Of a DNA stretch of 64,000 bases, positions 50,039-59,119 are shown in pieces. The stretch is taken from NCBI GenBank assembly GCA_016874755.1, contig VGTH01000023.1, positions 23,336-87,335 of the forward strand, written 5' to 3'. Position 1 is the stretch's first letter. Each line of letters begins with the position of its first letter. Source of the stretch: Deltaproteobacteria bacterium. GTDB lineage: Bacteria > Desulfobacterota > Binatia > UBA9968. Position numbers and translations under genes: made by a program. The notes under the pieces are model-generated. The model had not been told where the DNA came from and did not search any database. It worked only from the letters and a program-made list of their open reading frames with translations.

Positions 50039-50824
50039 CTAACCTTCCGACGACCACTCGGCGCTCTGGCGCCACGGCGCCACGCGCTTTTCGAAGCGCT
50101 TGATCAGGTTGAAGCTCACCAAGCCGATGGTGGCCAGCAGCGCCACGGTGACAAATAGTTTCGGGCTGTCCCAGGTCTCGGACGAGTCGCGCAGCAAAAA
50201 TCCCAGCCCGGCGTTGGATGCCATCAGCTCCGCCACGACCACGGCGAGGAGCGCGCGGCCGACGCCCAGGCGCATGCCGGTAATGATATAGGGCAGGGCG
50301 CCGGGGAGGCGGACTTTCCAGGTAGTCTCCCAGTCTGACAGGCGCATCGACTTGGCCAGCTCCAACCACACCGGGTCGAGGCTTTTGATGCCCGCCGCGG
50401 TGTTGATGACGATCGCCACCAGGGTGATTTTGAAGACTACGATAATCTTGGAAATGATGCCGATGCCGAACCAGATGATGATCAATGGCACCAATGCGAT
50501 CACCGGAATGGAGTAGAGCATCGCCAGCCACGGATCGAGCACGTCGTCGACCCACTTGTACATGCCCATCAAATAGCCGAGCAGCACGCCAACGAAGCAG
50601 GCAGCGGCAAAGCCGTAGGTGAACTCGATCAGGGTGGCTTGGAAGTGTTTATTGAGCTCGCCGCTGCGTAACAGCTTCCAGAACGAAGCCGCGACACTGC
50701 TTGGCGGCGGGATCAGCAACTCGTTTTCCAGCAGCAGCCGCGCCAATAACTCCCAAAGCGCTAAGCCGCCGCAGATCGAGACGATGCCGCGGCTGATTTC
50801 CTTTCGTAGGGGGAATAGTGTCAT
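50039..50824 (-). CDS. NitT/TauT-type ABC transporter permease 2
   Basis: A 261-residue permease with six membrane segments. The EAA-type loop reads WLELAKSMRLSDWETTWKVRLPGALPYIITGMRLG, preceded by PVIALVPLIIIWFGIGIISK. It starts with an ATG at 50824 and leads the cluster: permease 2, permease 1, ATPase, two binding proteins, RidA. The two permeases differ in most positions, so they are not a recent duplicate. The gap before permease 1 (49835-50038) is filled by repeats. Confidence 0.9.
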   Translation of the reverse strand: MTLFPLRKEISRGIVSICGGLALWELLARLLLENELLIPPPSSVAASFWKLLRSGELNKHFQATLIEFTYGFAAACFVGVLLGYLMGMYKWVDDVLDPWLAMLYSIPVIALVPLIIIWFGIGIISKIIVVFKITLVAIVINTAAGIKSLDPVWLELAKSMRLSDWETTWKVRLPGALPYIITGMRLGVGRALLAVVVAELMASNAGLGFLLRDSSETWDSPKLFVTVALLATIGLVSFNLIKRFEKRVAPWRQSAEWSSEG

Positions 50825-50940
50825 CGGAGGGTCGAGGATGGAGCATGGAGGATAGAGGATGGCGGGGCGCCATCTGCCATCTTCAATCCGCTATCCTCAA
50901 ATTCTGCCAACAAGGTAATCAAGTCGATCGACACCAGGCA

Positions 50941-53448
50941 CTAACGATATAGCTCCGGATCGGCGCCCCTATCGGCACCGGTCTGGATGCGCGGGAAGAC
51001 GGAGACGCCGCCGGGACGACCTTGGACCATGAAGTCGACCGGGATAAAGCCTTGTAGGAGGGGAATGGGCATGCGCACGCCGGCAAAGCCGCCGCGCGAA
51101 TCTGAACCCACCGCGAGCTGATTACCGCCTAGGCCGGTGGGCAAAGCGCCGGTTAAGCTAAAGCGGCTGGCCGAGATGCTGCCTTGCATGGGCGGCAGCT
51201 GGTATTTGCCGCCAGGATTGAGCTCGTTTTCGCTCAGCATGCTGGCGTCGAGCACTCGGTCGAAATTGGGCACGGAGCCGTTGGCTTCGCGCACCAGCGA
51301 GAACGTCGCGTCGTAGTTGTCTTCGGGCCGTTCGCGGCGCCGGTCGCGCTCGCCGCTGACCACCGAGCCCGGCAGATTGCGGATGCCGCCGACGCTGTCC
51401 TTGGCGCGCTGGTTGACGTCGGCCTTGGCGACGTCGAGATTTTTTTGCCGCAGGCTGACAAAGAAACGCTCGGAGGCGCTGCGCGAAAGCGGATAGGTCT
51501 GGCTGCGCACTCCCCAGGGGGTTTGGTAGTGGACCAACAGCTCGTTGTCACCGAGCAAGTTTACGCCGCGCTCGGCGATTTCCATGTTGCGTGGGTTGCC
51601 GTCGAAGAGAGAAGCTTTGAGACCCAGTCCCGCAGGACCAAAAAGTTCGGGATTTTCCATGAGGAACTGTTTGCTCATGCGCAGCCCGCGGTTGTCGTCT
51701 TTGGCCAGCTCGGCGAGCTTGCGGGTCGCCTCCGCCGCGGTCACGCTGCCCGGCGCTTCGTCCACCGCCGCAGTGAGGAAATATTCGCGGGCATTGCGGT
51801 CGCCGGTGCGCGCCGCGGCGTTGAGGTAGGCGCTCGCGGCCTTTTCTTTCACCGCGGCAATTTTCTCCTTCGGCGCGCCCGCCAGCTCATGGTAGGCGAG
51901 GGCTTTTTCAAACATGCCTTTGTCTTCGTAGGCGGATGCCAGGACTTTGTAGATCTCCGTGGCTGAGCTGGAACTCGGGTGGCTGCGCACATAGGCCACG
52001 CCGGCGTCGATGACCGGTTGGGCGGATATCGGATTGTTGGTCGTCACCTTGTACAGATTTTGCCCCATCATCACGGCGTTGACGAAACCTAAAGAAACCG
52101 CGCCGGCGGGACCGGCGGCCGCCATGGCACCGGCAGCGAATAACAGATTTTTCTTGAGCAGATCTTCGCCCAAGAGCACGTATTTCATCGACTCCAACTG
52201 CCGATCGCTGCGGGCGTTTTGGAAATTGCCAAATAAGTTGTATTCGCGGCTTTGCAAGAGTGCGCTGACGCGCTTTTTGGTGTCGGCGTTGATCGAATAG
52301 CGTGCCACGTCGCCGAGCACTTTTTTGGCCTCTTCATGGCGGCCGCGCATCTCCAGCGCCACCGCTTCGGCGTCAAGGGCGGCGTCGGCCAAAGGCTGGT
52401 TGCGATATTTGCGTCCAAGGTCGATGGCGAGCCGCTCGATCTGATTGACGTCGCGCAGGCTCAACGCCTGCAGCAAGCGCCGTGCATCGTCCGCTTCGGC
52501 AGGCGGCGTTTTGCGCTCGGGCTGTACTGCCAAGCCGGATTTCTTGCTTTTTTCGGTTTCGGCCGTGAGTTGGTTCAGCTCGGCTAAAAGTTTCGCCGCA
52601 TCTCTCGATTCCGGATCGAGGTAGGAGGCGAACTGGGCGTGAAACAACGCTTGATCGAGATCGCCTTTGCCCTTGGCTGCATGGGCTTTTTCCAGTTGTT
52701 TGCGCACCAGCACGCCGCGTTTGGTTTTTTCCGAGGCGTCGATGCGCTTCAGGATCTCCCTGTTGCGCGGATCGTTGGGGTAGCGCTTCAAGTGCGCCAG
52801 GTCGCGGGCCAAAGCGCGCCGCTCTTCCATGCGCATATCTTTATCGGCCAAGGCGTAGAGCTGTGAGATCACGGTTTCGGCCGCCGCGCCGATGTAGTTG
52901 CCCGAAGCGACGCTGACCAAGTCGACCGAGCTCAACATGCGATTCAACACACCACCCCAGTTGTTCAAGCGGCTTTGGCGCGTGAGTTGATCGGCTTGAT
53001 TCAAGTCGTCGTGATTGATGATGGATTCGAGATATTGTTTACGCTCGGGCGTGGCGGCGTTTCTGAGCGCGTCCTTTTGTGCGGCGAGATAATGCTCGCG
53101 GTCGGTGATCTTGTTGTTGACCAAGTCCTGCACATGATCGGTTAGGCCGGTAACCGTCTTGTGTTCTTTCTGCAGGCGTTGGTCTTGGTCTTTGAAAAAT
53201 TTTAGGTGGTCTTCCAGTGTGTCTTGGCGCCGGGTCAGTGTATCCACCAAGAGATCGCGGATCTGTTTATCGGTTTGATCGGGAAAGAACTGCGGCCGCG
53301 CTGGCGGTTTTTCGAAGGGATCGAAGTCGGGGAGGGGGTTTAAGATTCTGTCGAACGCGTCGCGCTCTTGGCTCCAACCCGGATCAGCTAGGAGAGAGCC
53401 CGTGGCGAGCACGAATACTGCCAGCAGCCGGCAAAGCTCTTGCCTCAT
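50941..53448 (-). CDS. Large exported TPR-like protein of unknown function
   Basis: An 835-residue protein with a signal peptide (residues 1-26, LCRLLAVFVLATGSLLADPGWSQ). It is helical up to about residue 560, with several TPR-like units (LEKAHAAKGKGDLDQALFHAQFASYLDPES and YEDKGMFEKALAYHELAG), then a predicted beta-rich end from about residue 590 on, including VHYQTPWGVRSQTYPLS and a Gly-rich tail LGGNQLAVGSDSRGGFAG. One hydrophobic stretch near residue 430 (LLFAAGAMAAAGPAGAVSLGF) may be a membrane segment. The ATG overlaps the lipoprotein gene stop (ATGA at 53445-53448). No family is recognised. Confidence 0.7.
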   Translation of the reverse strand: MRQELCRLLAVFVLATGSLLADPGWSQERDAFDRILNPLPDFDPFEKPPARPQFFPDQTDKQIRDLLVDTLTRRQDTLEDHLKFFKDQDQRLQKEHKTVTGLTDHVQDLVNNKITDREHYLAAQKDALRNAATPERKQYLESIINHDDLNQADQLTRQSRLNNWGGVLNRMLSSVDLVSVASGNYIGAAAETVISQLYALADKDMRMEERRALARDLAHLKRYPNDPRNREILKRIDASEKTKRGVLVRKQLEKAHAAKGKGDLDQALFHAQFASYLDPESRDAAKLLAELNQLTAETEKSKKSGLAVQPERKTPPAEADDARRLLQALSLRDVNQIERLAIDLGRKYRNQPLADAALDAEAVALEMRGRHEEAKKVLGDVARYSINADTKKRVSALLQSREYNLFGNFQNARSDRQLESMKYVLLGEDLLKKNLLFAAGAMAAAGPAGAVSLGFVNAVMMGQNLYKVTTNNPISAQPVIDAGVAYVRSHPSSSSATEIYKVLASAYEDKGMFEKALAYHELAGAPKEKIAAVKEKAASAYLNAAARTGDRNAREYFLTAAVDEAPGSVTAAEATRKLAELAKDDNRGLRMSKQFLMENPELFGPAGLGLKASLFDGNPRNMEIAERGVNLLGDNELLVHYQTPWGVRSQTYPLSRSASERFFVSLRQKNLDVAKADVNQRAKDSVGGIRNLPGSVVSGERDRRRERPEDNYDATFSLVREANGSVPNFDRVLDASMLSENELNPGGKYQLPPMQGSISASRFSLTGALPTGLGGNQLAVGSDSRGGFAGVRMPIPLLQGFIPVDFMVQGRPGGVSVFPRIQTGADRGADPELYR

Positions 53449-54371
53449 CGACTCAACCTCGCGATTTTTTCCATCAAGCCGCGCATGGCTTCGATCTTGC
53501 CCTGGGCTTCGATTTTCTCGACCACACCGTCCACCTGCACCACTTCCGAGTAATATTTAAGTGCTGACTTAGCAAACTGGTCGAAGACTTTGAAATCAAA
53601 ACTCAATCCCTCGGGATCGTACTGGCCAGCGTACTCTTTTGCAAGGATGGCGTAGAAATCGCCGAAGTCAATCAAATAGCGGTGGATGTTCTTGCTTTGG
53701 CGATGTTTGGTGATGAGTTGACTGTAGCCGACGATGACAATTTGATTGCCTTCCTTCAGGCGGTAGCGGTTGGCTTCGACGAAGGCGACCTTGGCGCGGT
53801 CGATGCGCTCTTCTTCGACGCGGGCGAGATACTCATAAGGCGTGCCCGGATATTTTTGGATCAGCTGATTCCAGGCCGCCACTTTTTCGTCGAGGCCGGC
53901 GATGTATTTGAACGGGTCCACTGCCGGCAGTGGCTTGTCGAGAATACGCAGGAACTGGTCGAGGAGCTCGGCATTTTTGGCTGCTTCGGCGCCGAGGCGC
54001 CCCTCGGTGTCTGAGACCTTGCGATAAAGGTTGGCCGCCTGGTCGTACTCGCGCAGGCGCTCGAGGGCGAGGGCCTTGTTGTACTGCACGATGTCGGTGA
54101 ACCGGCCAGGGTTTTTGCGCTCATAATCTTCTAACCGCACCAAGGTCGCTTTCATGATGTTGATCCCGGTGACGTCCTTGGGGATCGTAAAGCGATAAGT
54201 GTCTTCCTTGGCGAGGCGCTGAAAGTCCTTGACGATGTCGAGAAGGTCGCCGGCGGGAAGGTAGCGCGTCTCCGGCGTCGCCGCGCGTGACGAACAGCCG
54301 GCACAAAAGAACAATGCCACGGCAACGAGAATCGTAATAGCGGGCGATAACTTTTCGGCTGTGAATCTCAA
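53445..54371 (-). CDS. TPR-like lipoprotein
   Basis: A 308-residue protein with a lipoprotein signal: ITILVAVALFFCAGC ends in CAGC before the mature Cys. The mature part is helical with TPR-like pairs (YNKALALERLREYDQAANLYRKV, then AELLDQFLRILDKPL). Its stop overlaps the start of the large exported protein. The two likely form an envelope complex. They have no neighbours in common with other secretion systems here. No function assigned. Confidence 0.75.
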   Translation of the reverse strand: MRFTAEKLSPAITILVAVALFFCAGCSSRAATPETRYLPAGDLLDIVKDFQRLAKEDTYRFTIPKDVTGINIMKATLVRLEDYERKNPGRFTDIVQYNKALALERLREYDQAANLYRKVSDTEGRLGAEAAKNAELLDQFLRILDKPLPAVDPFKYIAGLDEKVAAWNQLIQKYPGTPYEYLARVEEERIDRAKVAFVEANRYRLKEGNQIVIVGYSQLITKHRQSKNIHRYLIDFGDFYAILAKEYAGQYDPEGLSFDFKVFDQFAKSALKYYSEVVQVDGVVEKIEAQGKIEAMRGLMEKIARLSR

Positions 54372-54454
54372 AATGTTCTTGGCCGAGGAGCGCGGAGATT
54401 GAATTTTTTCGAATGATTCCGAGAATTTCTCGGCAAGTCAAGCTTAGCGAGGAC

Positions 54455-54787
54455 TTATACGGTGGTCACGAGCACATAAAAGAGCACCAGCTCGCCTTTT
54501 TTGCCCGCGGCGAAGTCATGCGGTGTGCCTTTGGGGATGTGGCAGATCATGCCGGGCCGCAGCGCCGTGCGCTTGCCACGGATGCGCAGCCGTCCGGTGC
54601 CCTTCACGATATGGCAGATGACGTCTTGGTCGTCGTGGTTGATCTGTCTTGGATCGGATTTCTTGGTGGGCCGAAAGGCGATCAGCCCGCTGGTGAAATT
54701 TTTTTCTTTGAAGCAGTCGGCGTGGCGCAACTCGTCGTTGAAGGTTTTTAATGCCTTGAGCGATGTTTTTAGGTTTATGAGTTTCAT
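54455..54787 (-). CDS. Cupin-domain protein
   Basis: A 110-residue small beta-barrel protein from the ATG at 54787. The cupin motif 1 appears as INHDDQDVICHIVKGTGRLRI and motif 2 as PGMICHIPKGTPHDF, with His and Asp residues that could bind a metal. A C-terminal LVLFYVLV strand closes the barrel. The longer frame to 54871 is repeat sequence. It is separate from its neighbours by repeat-bearing gaps. Possible roles include an isomerase, a dioxygenase or a sensor; not decidable. Confidence 0.8.
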   Translation of the reverse strand: MKLINLKTSLKALKTFNDELRHADCFKEKNFTSGLIAFRPTKKSDPRQINHDDQDVICHIVKGTGRLRIRGKRTALRPGMICHIPKGTPHDFAAGKKGELVLFYVLVTTV

Positions 54788-54800
54788 CGCTTGAACAGGA

Positions 54801-54868
54801 AAGGCAACAGGCAACAACCGTTTCGACGATTCCGAAACTATTGACTGTTGCCTCACGCCTGTTGCCTT
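54801..54868. repeat. GGCAACAGGCAACA palindromic repeat
   Basis: Left arm AAGGCAACAGGCAACA (54801-54816), inverted right arm TGTTGCCTCACGCCTGTTGCC (54846-54866). The related unit GCCTGTTGCCTCATGCCTATTGCC is at 14620-14643. Confidence 0.75.
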
Positions 54869-55836
54869 CATTCCGTTACCGCCGCGACGATCTCTTTAAT
54901 CGCCTGCTCGGCTTTATCGTTGGGCACGCGGCAGGAGCCGACCACTTTATGGCCGCCGCCGCCGTAGCGGTTGAGCAGCTCGCCGACGTTGATGGTCGCA
55001 GTCTTATTGAAAATGTTGTAGCCGACGGAGATCGCCGTGGTGTTTTCCCGCTGGGTGTCGTAGTTCACCTTGACCGAGATGTTGCCATCGGGGAACAGCG
55101 TGAAGAGCAAAAAACGATTGCCATCGGGAATGTCTTTGATGCCGCGCAGGTCGACGTAGATCACGTTCTTTTTCATGGTCGTGCGTTCGAGCAAGATCTT
55201 GCGCAGCTTCTCCTGGAAATCGAGCACCTTTCGACAGCGCCGCGCGACTTCCGGCTCTTTCATGATTTTTTCCAGCGGTTGGTCGCGTAGTAGGTCAATG
55301 ACGTTGCGCCAGTAGGGCTCGTCTTCGGCGTAGCGGCCGTCGGTGGTCATCGACAACAGCACGTAGTCTTTCGGGTTGAGCACGTCTTCGCGGGTAAGCT
55401 GCCCGGCGTCGACCTTGTCGGCGTCTTGCAACAGATCAACCATGCGGTCGGTATTGAGAAAGGGCAGTATCTGATCGGCCGGAAACGCGCTTGGCTGTTC
55501 CCGTTGCTCGACGCCACCGGTGCGAAAGCGTTTGCCTAATTCAGTGTAATATTCGTAAACCACCCGCGCCGCGCTCGGCGCCAGCCGAAAGCCGCCCTTG
55601 CGCAGCATGATCGGTTGATCGAACTCCGGCATCGTGTTGGTGATGTGGTGGTCGAACCAGAGTGTGCAATTCCTGTTGTAGGGGAGGTTGGCGATGATGT
55701 CGCCCGCACGAATATCAACCTGGCCGTCTTGCATGAACTTCGGTTCGACAAACAGGTAGGAATCGACCTGCTCGAATTTTGTGATGAGGGCGCCGCAAAC
55801 CAAGCCGTCAAAGTCGGCACGAGTTACCAGTCTCAC
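54868..55836 (-). CDS. DHH-family phosphoesterase (exopolyphosphatase-like)
   Basis: A 322-residue protein. MRLVTRADFDGLVCGALI (the D of motif I), the DHH motif in CTLWFDHHITNTMP, and NVGELLNRYGGGGHKVVGSC at the DHHA1-like end identify the family. Members hydrolyse polyphosphate, pApA or nano-RNA. The start is GTG at 55836, overlapping the ald stop by four bases (GTGA at 55833-55836). A repeat overlaps its 3' end. Confidence 0.88.
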   Translation of the reverse strand: MRLVTRADFDGLVCGALITKFEQVDSYLFVEPKFMQDGQVDIRAGDIIANLPYNRNCTLWFDHHITNTMPEFDQPIMLRKGGFRLAPSAARVVYEYYTELGKRFRTGGVEQREQPSAFPADQILPFLNTDRMVDLLQDADKVDAGQLTREDVLNPKDYVLLSMTTDGRYAEDEPYWRNVIDLLRDQPLEKIMKEPEVARRCRKVLDFQEKLRKILLERTTMKKNVIYVDLRGIKDIPDGNRFLLFTLFPDGNISVKVNYDTQRENTTAISVGYNIFNKTATINVGELLNRYGGGGHKVVGSCRVPNDKAEQAIKEIVAAVTE

Positions 55837-56951
55837 GCTCGCAAAACCTCCTCGGTGGGTGTCAGAGGCAAACTGAAGGCGGTGGCGACGCCTTCGTGCG
55901 TGACTTTGCCGTCAATGGTGTTGAGTCCTTTGGCGAGGGCTTTGTTGCGCGCGAGGGCTTGGGGAAAACCGCGGTTGGCTAGCTCCAGGCCGTACGAGAG
56001 CGTTGAGTTGGTTAGAGCATAGGTCGATGTGTGCGGCACGATGGCCGGCATATTAGTAACGCAGTAATGAACCACGTCTTCTTCGAGATAAATCGGATCG
56101 CGAAGGGTGGTTGGCCGCGACGTTTCGGCGCAGCCGCCTTGATCGATGGAGATGTCGACAAACGCCGAGCCGGGTTTCATGCGCTTGGCGAGCGCGCGCG
56201 GTATCAGCTTGGGCGCTTGGGCACCGGGAATCAAAACCGAACCGACCACCAGGTCGGCTTCGATGACTTCCTCTTCGACGTTGGCGCGATTCGACATCAA
56301 GGTCGTCACATGGCCGCCGAGAATGTCGTGCACGTAGCGTAGCTTGGTGGGGTTGATATCGAGAATGCTCACGTAGGCGCCCATGCCGGCAGCCACTTGG
56401 CACGCCGCGGCGCCGGACATGCCGGCGCCAAGAATGACCACTTTGCCGGGGCGCACTCCGGAGGCGCCGCCAAGCAGCACGCCGCGGCCGCCGTTCTCCG
56501 CTTGCAAACACCAGGCGCCAACCTGAATCGATAGCCGCCCGGCGATCTCGCTCATCGGCGCCAACAGCGGCAGTGAGCCGTCGTCGAGCTGAATGGTTTC
56601 GTAGGCGATGCCGGTCACTTTGCGATCGAGCAGCGCCTTGGTGACCGACTCCGCCGCCGCCAGATGCAAGTAAGTGAACAATATCAAGCCCGGCCGCATC
56701 AACGGAAATTCCGACGCCTGGGGCTCTTTCACTTTCATGACCATGTCGGCCTGGCGCCAAACTTCGTCGGCCGCAGCGATGATAGTCGCGCCGGCGCTGC
56801 GGTACATCTCGTCGCTCAAGCCGCTGCCAACGCCGGCATTTTTTTGGACAAGAACTTTATGATTGCGCGCGACGAAACCGGCAACGCCGGTCGGCGTGAC
56901 GGCGACGCGGTTCTCTTCGGTTTTGATTTCTTTAGGAACGCCGATGATCAC
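55833..56951 (-). CDS. ald: Alanine dehydrogenase
   Basis: A 372-residue enzyme from the GTG at 56951, giving MIIGVPKEIKTEENRVAVTP, the standard start; upstream bases in this frame read into unrelated sequence. Seen are VMKVKEPQ, the substrate region LILFTYLHLAAAE, the NAD-binding loop KVVILGAGMSGAAACQVAAGMGA and DISIDQGGCAETSRPTTLRDP. It catalyses reversible reductive amination of pyruvate to L-alanine. It is coupled to the DHH phosphoesterase gene by overlap, an unusual pair. The length matches the family (about 370). Confidence 0.94.
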   Translation of the reverse strand: MIIGVPKEIKTEENRVAVTPTGVAGFVARNHKVLVQKNAGVGSGLSDEMYRSAGATIIAAADEVWRQADMVMKVKEPQASEFPLMRPGLILFTYLHLAAAESVTKALLDRKVTGIAYETIQLDDGSLPLLAPMSEIAGRLSIQVGAWCLQAENGGRGVLLGGASGVRPGKVVILGAGMSGAAACQVAAGMGAYVSILDINPTKLRYVHDILGGHVTTLMSNRANVEEEVIEADLVVGSVLIPGAQAPKLIPRALAKRMKPGSAFVDISIDQGGCAETSRPTTLRDPIYLEEDVVHYCVTNMPAIVPHTSTYALTNSTLSYGLELANRGFPQALARNKALAKGLNTIDGKVTHEGVATAFSLPLTPTEEVLRA

Positions 56952-57012
56952 GAAATGAAAAAGTACGCGATGCCAGCTGAAAATGCAAAACCAATGGAAA
57001 ATGGAATCGAAA

Positions 57013-57032
57013 GGCAACCCTTGTGGTTGCCC
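57013..57032. repeat. GGCAACC palindrome, intergenic copy
   Basis: Twenty bases identical to the copy inside the GH3 gene at 2852-2871. It lies between ald and the DUF423 gene. Confidence 0.85.
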
Positions 57033-57055
57033 GTAATCAAGCACAAGGCCGGGCC

Positions 57056-57421
57056 CTACCGATTCAACGACCAAACCATGATCGCCCAGCCTGCAAGGAA
57101 TGCCAGCCCGCCGATCGGCGTGATCGCACCGAGCCAGCGCATGCCGGTGGCGCTGAGCAAATAGAGCGAGCCGGAAAAGATGATGATGCCGATGATAAAT
57201 GCCCAGCCGGCGGCATTGAAGTTGGCCTCGGGCCATCGGCTCGCGCCCCAAGCGACCGCCAACAAGCCCAGTGCATGGTACATCTGGTAGCGCACGCCGA
57301 CCTCAAAAATCGCCAACATGTCCGGCGTCAGTTTATCCTTCAACGAGTGGGCGCCAAAAGCGCCCAGGGCAACGCCGATGAAGGCGGCGATGGCGCCAGC
57401 GGAAAAGAAAAATTTTTCCAT
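57056..57421 (-). CDS. DUF423-family membrane protein
   Basis: A 121-residue protein with four membrane segments (residues about 5-22, 42-58, 68-87 and 95-115). The motif GALGAFGAHSLK appears here as ALGAFGAHSLKDKL, and ARYQMYHALGLL as VRYQMYHALGLL. Function unknown in all bacteria. It starts at an ATG at 57421, upstream of ald on the same strand. Confidence 0.9.
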   Translation of the reverse strand: MEKFFFSAGAIAAFIGVALGAFGAHSLKDKLTPDMLAIFEVGVRYQMYHALGLLAVAWGASRWPEANFNAAGWAFIIGIIIFSGSLYLLSATGMRWLGAITPIGGLAFLAGWAIMVWSLNR

Positions 57422-57438
57422 GATTAGAAAAGGGGTGA

Positions 57439-57518
57439 TTCACCACGAAGACACGAAGAGCACCAAGGGGCTGAGCAAAAGAATAGTTCCGGACTTCGTG
57501 TCCTTCGTGTCTTCGTGG
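57439..57518. repeat. CACGAAG-type palindromic repeat, copy 2
   Basis: Left arm TTCACCACGAAGACACGAAG (57439-57458), inverted right arm CTTCGTGTCCTTCGTGTC onward (57494-57518). Same family as 5481-5556. Confidence 0.85.
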
Positions 57519-57535
57519 CGAGTAATTCCTATAGC

Positions 57536-58993
57536 TCAGGCACCGCGATTGAGCGCCACCGTCATCGCGCCTTTTTGCACGACGATCTGGCGGTAGTCTT
57601 TGCGTTTGCTTAGCGCGTCGAGCAGGTTGACCAACGGCTGGCGCGCGGTGAGATATTCTTTCGGGGCACCGGCGGCGCGCATGACTTCGATCTCTTTCAC
57701 TTCGAGATTCCAACGTAAGAGAAAATCTTCGTCGGAGCAATTCTCGGCGTTCATCTTTTTACGCAGCTCGGCGACCGACGGTTCCGGGGGCGGACGTTCG
57801 GCCCATTCTTTGGCGCGCGGGCGATCCATAATTTTGGCTTTGACCGCCGGGTCCATTAGCTCCGCGCCTTCTTTGCCCCAGTAGCCGCAGGCGTATTGGA
57901 TGATCTGGTCGGTGACTTCTTTGTAGCGCTCGCCGACGATGACGTTGATCGCCGCCTGGCTGCCGACGAACTGTGACAGCGGCGTGACCATGATCGGATA
58001 CCCCAGCTCGGCGCGCACTTGGATGGTTTCTTCCATGGCCTCTGCGATCTTGTGCTCCATGCCGACTTTGCGGAGCTGGAAACGCAGATTGGAGATCATG
58101 CCGCCCGGAACCTGATGTTGATATTGCGTGTAATCGTATTCCACCGGGGCGCCGGTGGGGAAACCTTCGCGTTTGGCGATGTAAGTGAAATGGTCCGCCA
58201 CCGGCCGCAGGATGTCTTCGTCGATCAGCGTCTTGTAGCCCAGTGCTCGCAAGTTTTTCGCTACGTTGAACAGCGACGGATTAGAAGATGCGTCGGCGAG
58301 CGGCGGAATCGCGGTGTTGACGATCCTGATGCCTAGCTTAACGGCTTCAAGACAACAGAGCGGACCAAGCCCGGTCGTGCAGTGGGTGTGCAGTTCCACT
58401 TCGATGCCATTGGCATTCTTCATGACGATCGGCACGAGCGTCTGCACTCGCTCGGGTGTCAGCAGGCCACCGGGATCTTTGAGGCACAGGCGATTCACTT
58501 TTAGCGACGCCGCCTGGCGCGTGCGCTCGGCGAAATATTCGTCGCTGTGTTTGGGCGAAACCGAATAAATAATGTTTAGCACCGGGTTGATGCCGACGTC
58601 ACGCGAGACCTGGGTCTTCCACGTCCAGCCTTCGAGCTCATTCCACTCTTCGGAGATGCGCGCTTCGCGAATGCCGTTGGCGGCCATGCGCTCCATGAAC
58701 AGCCGGTACATCGAACGGGGCGTGAGATCGAAGGCGCTAAAACGTCCAGCGTTCAAGCGCAAGGGCGTGTTTGGCATTCGCTCGCGCATGAGCTTGACCC
58801 GCGCCCAGGGGTCTTCCTTCAATTCGCGCACGCATTTTTTCAAATGCGAGCTGGAGATTAACTCGACCGCATCAAAGCCAGCGCGATCGAGGGCCTCGGC
58901 CGCGGGCAGCATCATGCCCGTGGTCATGTTCTCGGCCCACAGGCTTTGATGGCCGTCGCGGATGGTGGTGTCTACGAATTTGATTCCGTCCAT
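57536..58993 (-). CDS. HMGL-like carboxyltransferase (PycB/OadA-type) without biotin domain, copy 1
   Basis: A 485-residue TIM-barrel protein from the ATG at 58993. The metal and substrate motifs DTTIRDGHQS, the carbamylated-lysine site CLKDPGGLLTP and the ELHTHCTTG pair match the carboxyltransferase half of pyruvate carboxylase and oxaloacetate decarboxylase alpha. A funnel domain follows, with PGGMISNLRFQL and SQFVGSQAAINVI. The biotin motif (MKM) and the carrier domain are missing, and no biotin carboxylase gene is in the window. The paralogue is at 60134-61594, with about two-thirds of positions identical by eye. It may need a separate carrier or have a new aldolase-type activity. Confidence 0.88.
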   Translation of the reverse strand: MDGIKFVDTTIRDGHQSLWAENMTTGMMLPAAEALDRAGFDAVELISSSHLKKCVRELKEDPWARVKLMRERMPNTPLRLNAGRFSAFDLTPRSMYRLFMERMAANGIREARISEEWNELEGWTWKTQVSRDVGINPVLNIIYSVSPKHSDEYFAERTRQAASLKVNRLCLKDPGGLLTPERVQTLVPIVMKNANGIEVELHTHCTTGLGPLCCLEAVKLGIRIVNTAIPPLADASSNPSLFNVAKNLRALGYKTLIDEDILRPVADHFTYIAKREGFPTGAPVEYDYTQYQHQVPGGMISNLRFQLRKVGMEHKIAEAMEETIQVRAELGYPIMVTPLSQFVGSQAAINVIVGERYKEVTDQIIQYACGYWGKEGAELMDPAVKAKIMDRPRAKEWAERPPPEPSVAELRKKMNAENCSDEDFLLRWNLEVKEIEVMRAAGAPKEYLTARQPLVNLLDALSKRKDYRQIVVQKGAMTVALNRGA

Positions 58994-59026
58994 AGCGAAA
59001 TTTGTAACTAGGTCGAAGTCGAGTTT

Positions 59027-59110
59027 TTCACCACGAAGTGACACGAAGAGCACGAAGGTAAGAACAACAATTATTTCCGAACTTCGTGTCCTTCGTGCCT
59101 TCGTGGTGAA
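59027..59110. repeat. CACGAAG-type palindromic repeat, copy 3
   Basis: Left arm 59027-59057 (TTCACCACGAAGTGACACGA onward), inverted right arm 59082-59110. It lies between two genes of one operon. Confidence 0.85.
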
Positions 59111-59119
59111 GGGTTTTTC

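Noticed and set aside
56952..57251. N-terminal extension of alanine dehydrogenase by about 100 residues
   Set aside because: The extension runs through the DUF423 gene and repeat sequence; the GTG at 56951 gives the standard start MIIGVPKEIK.
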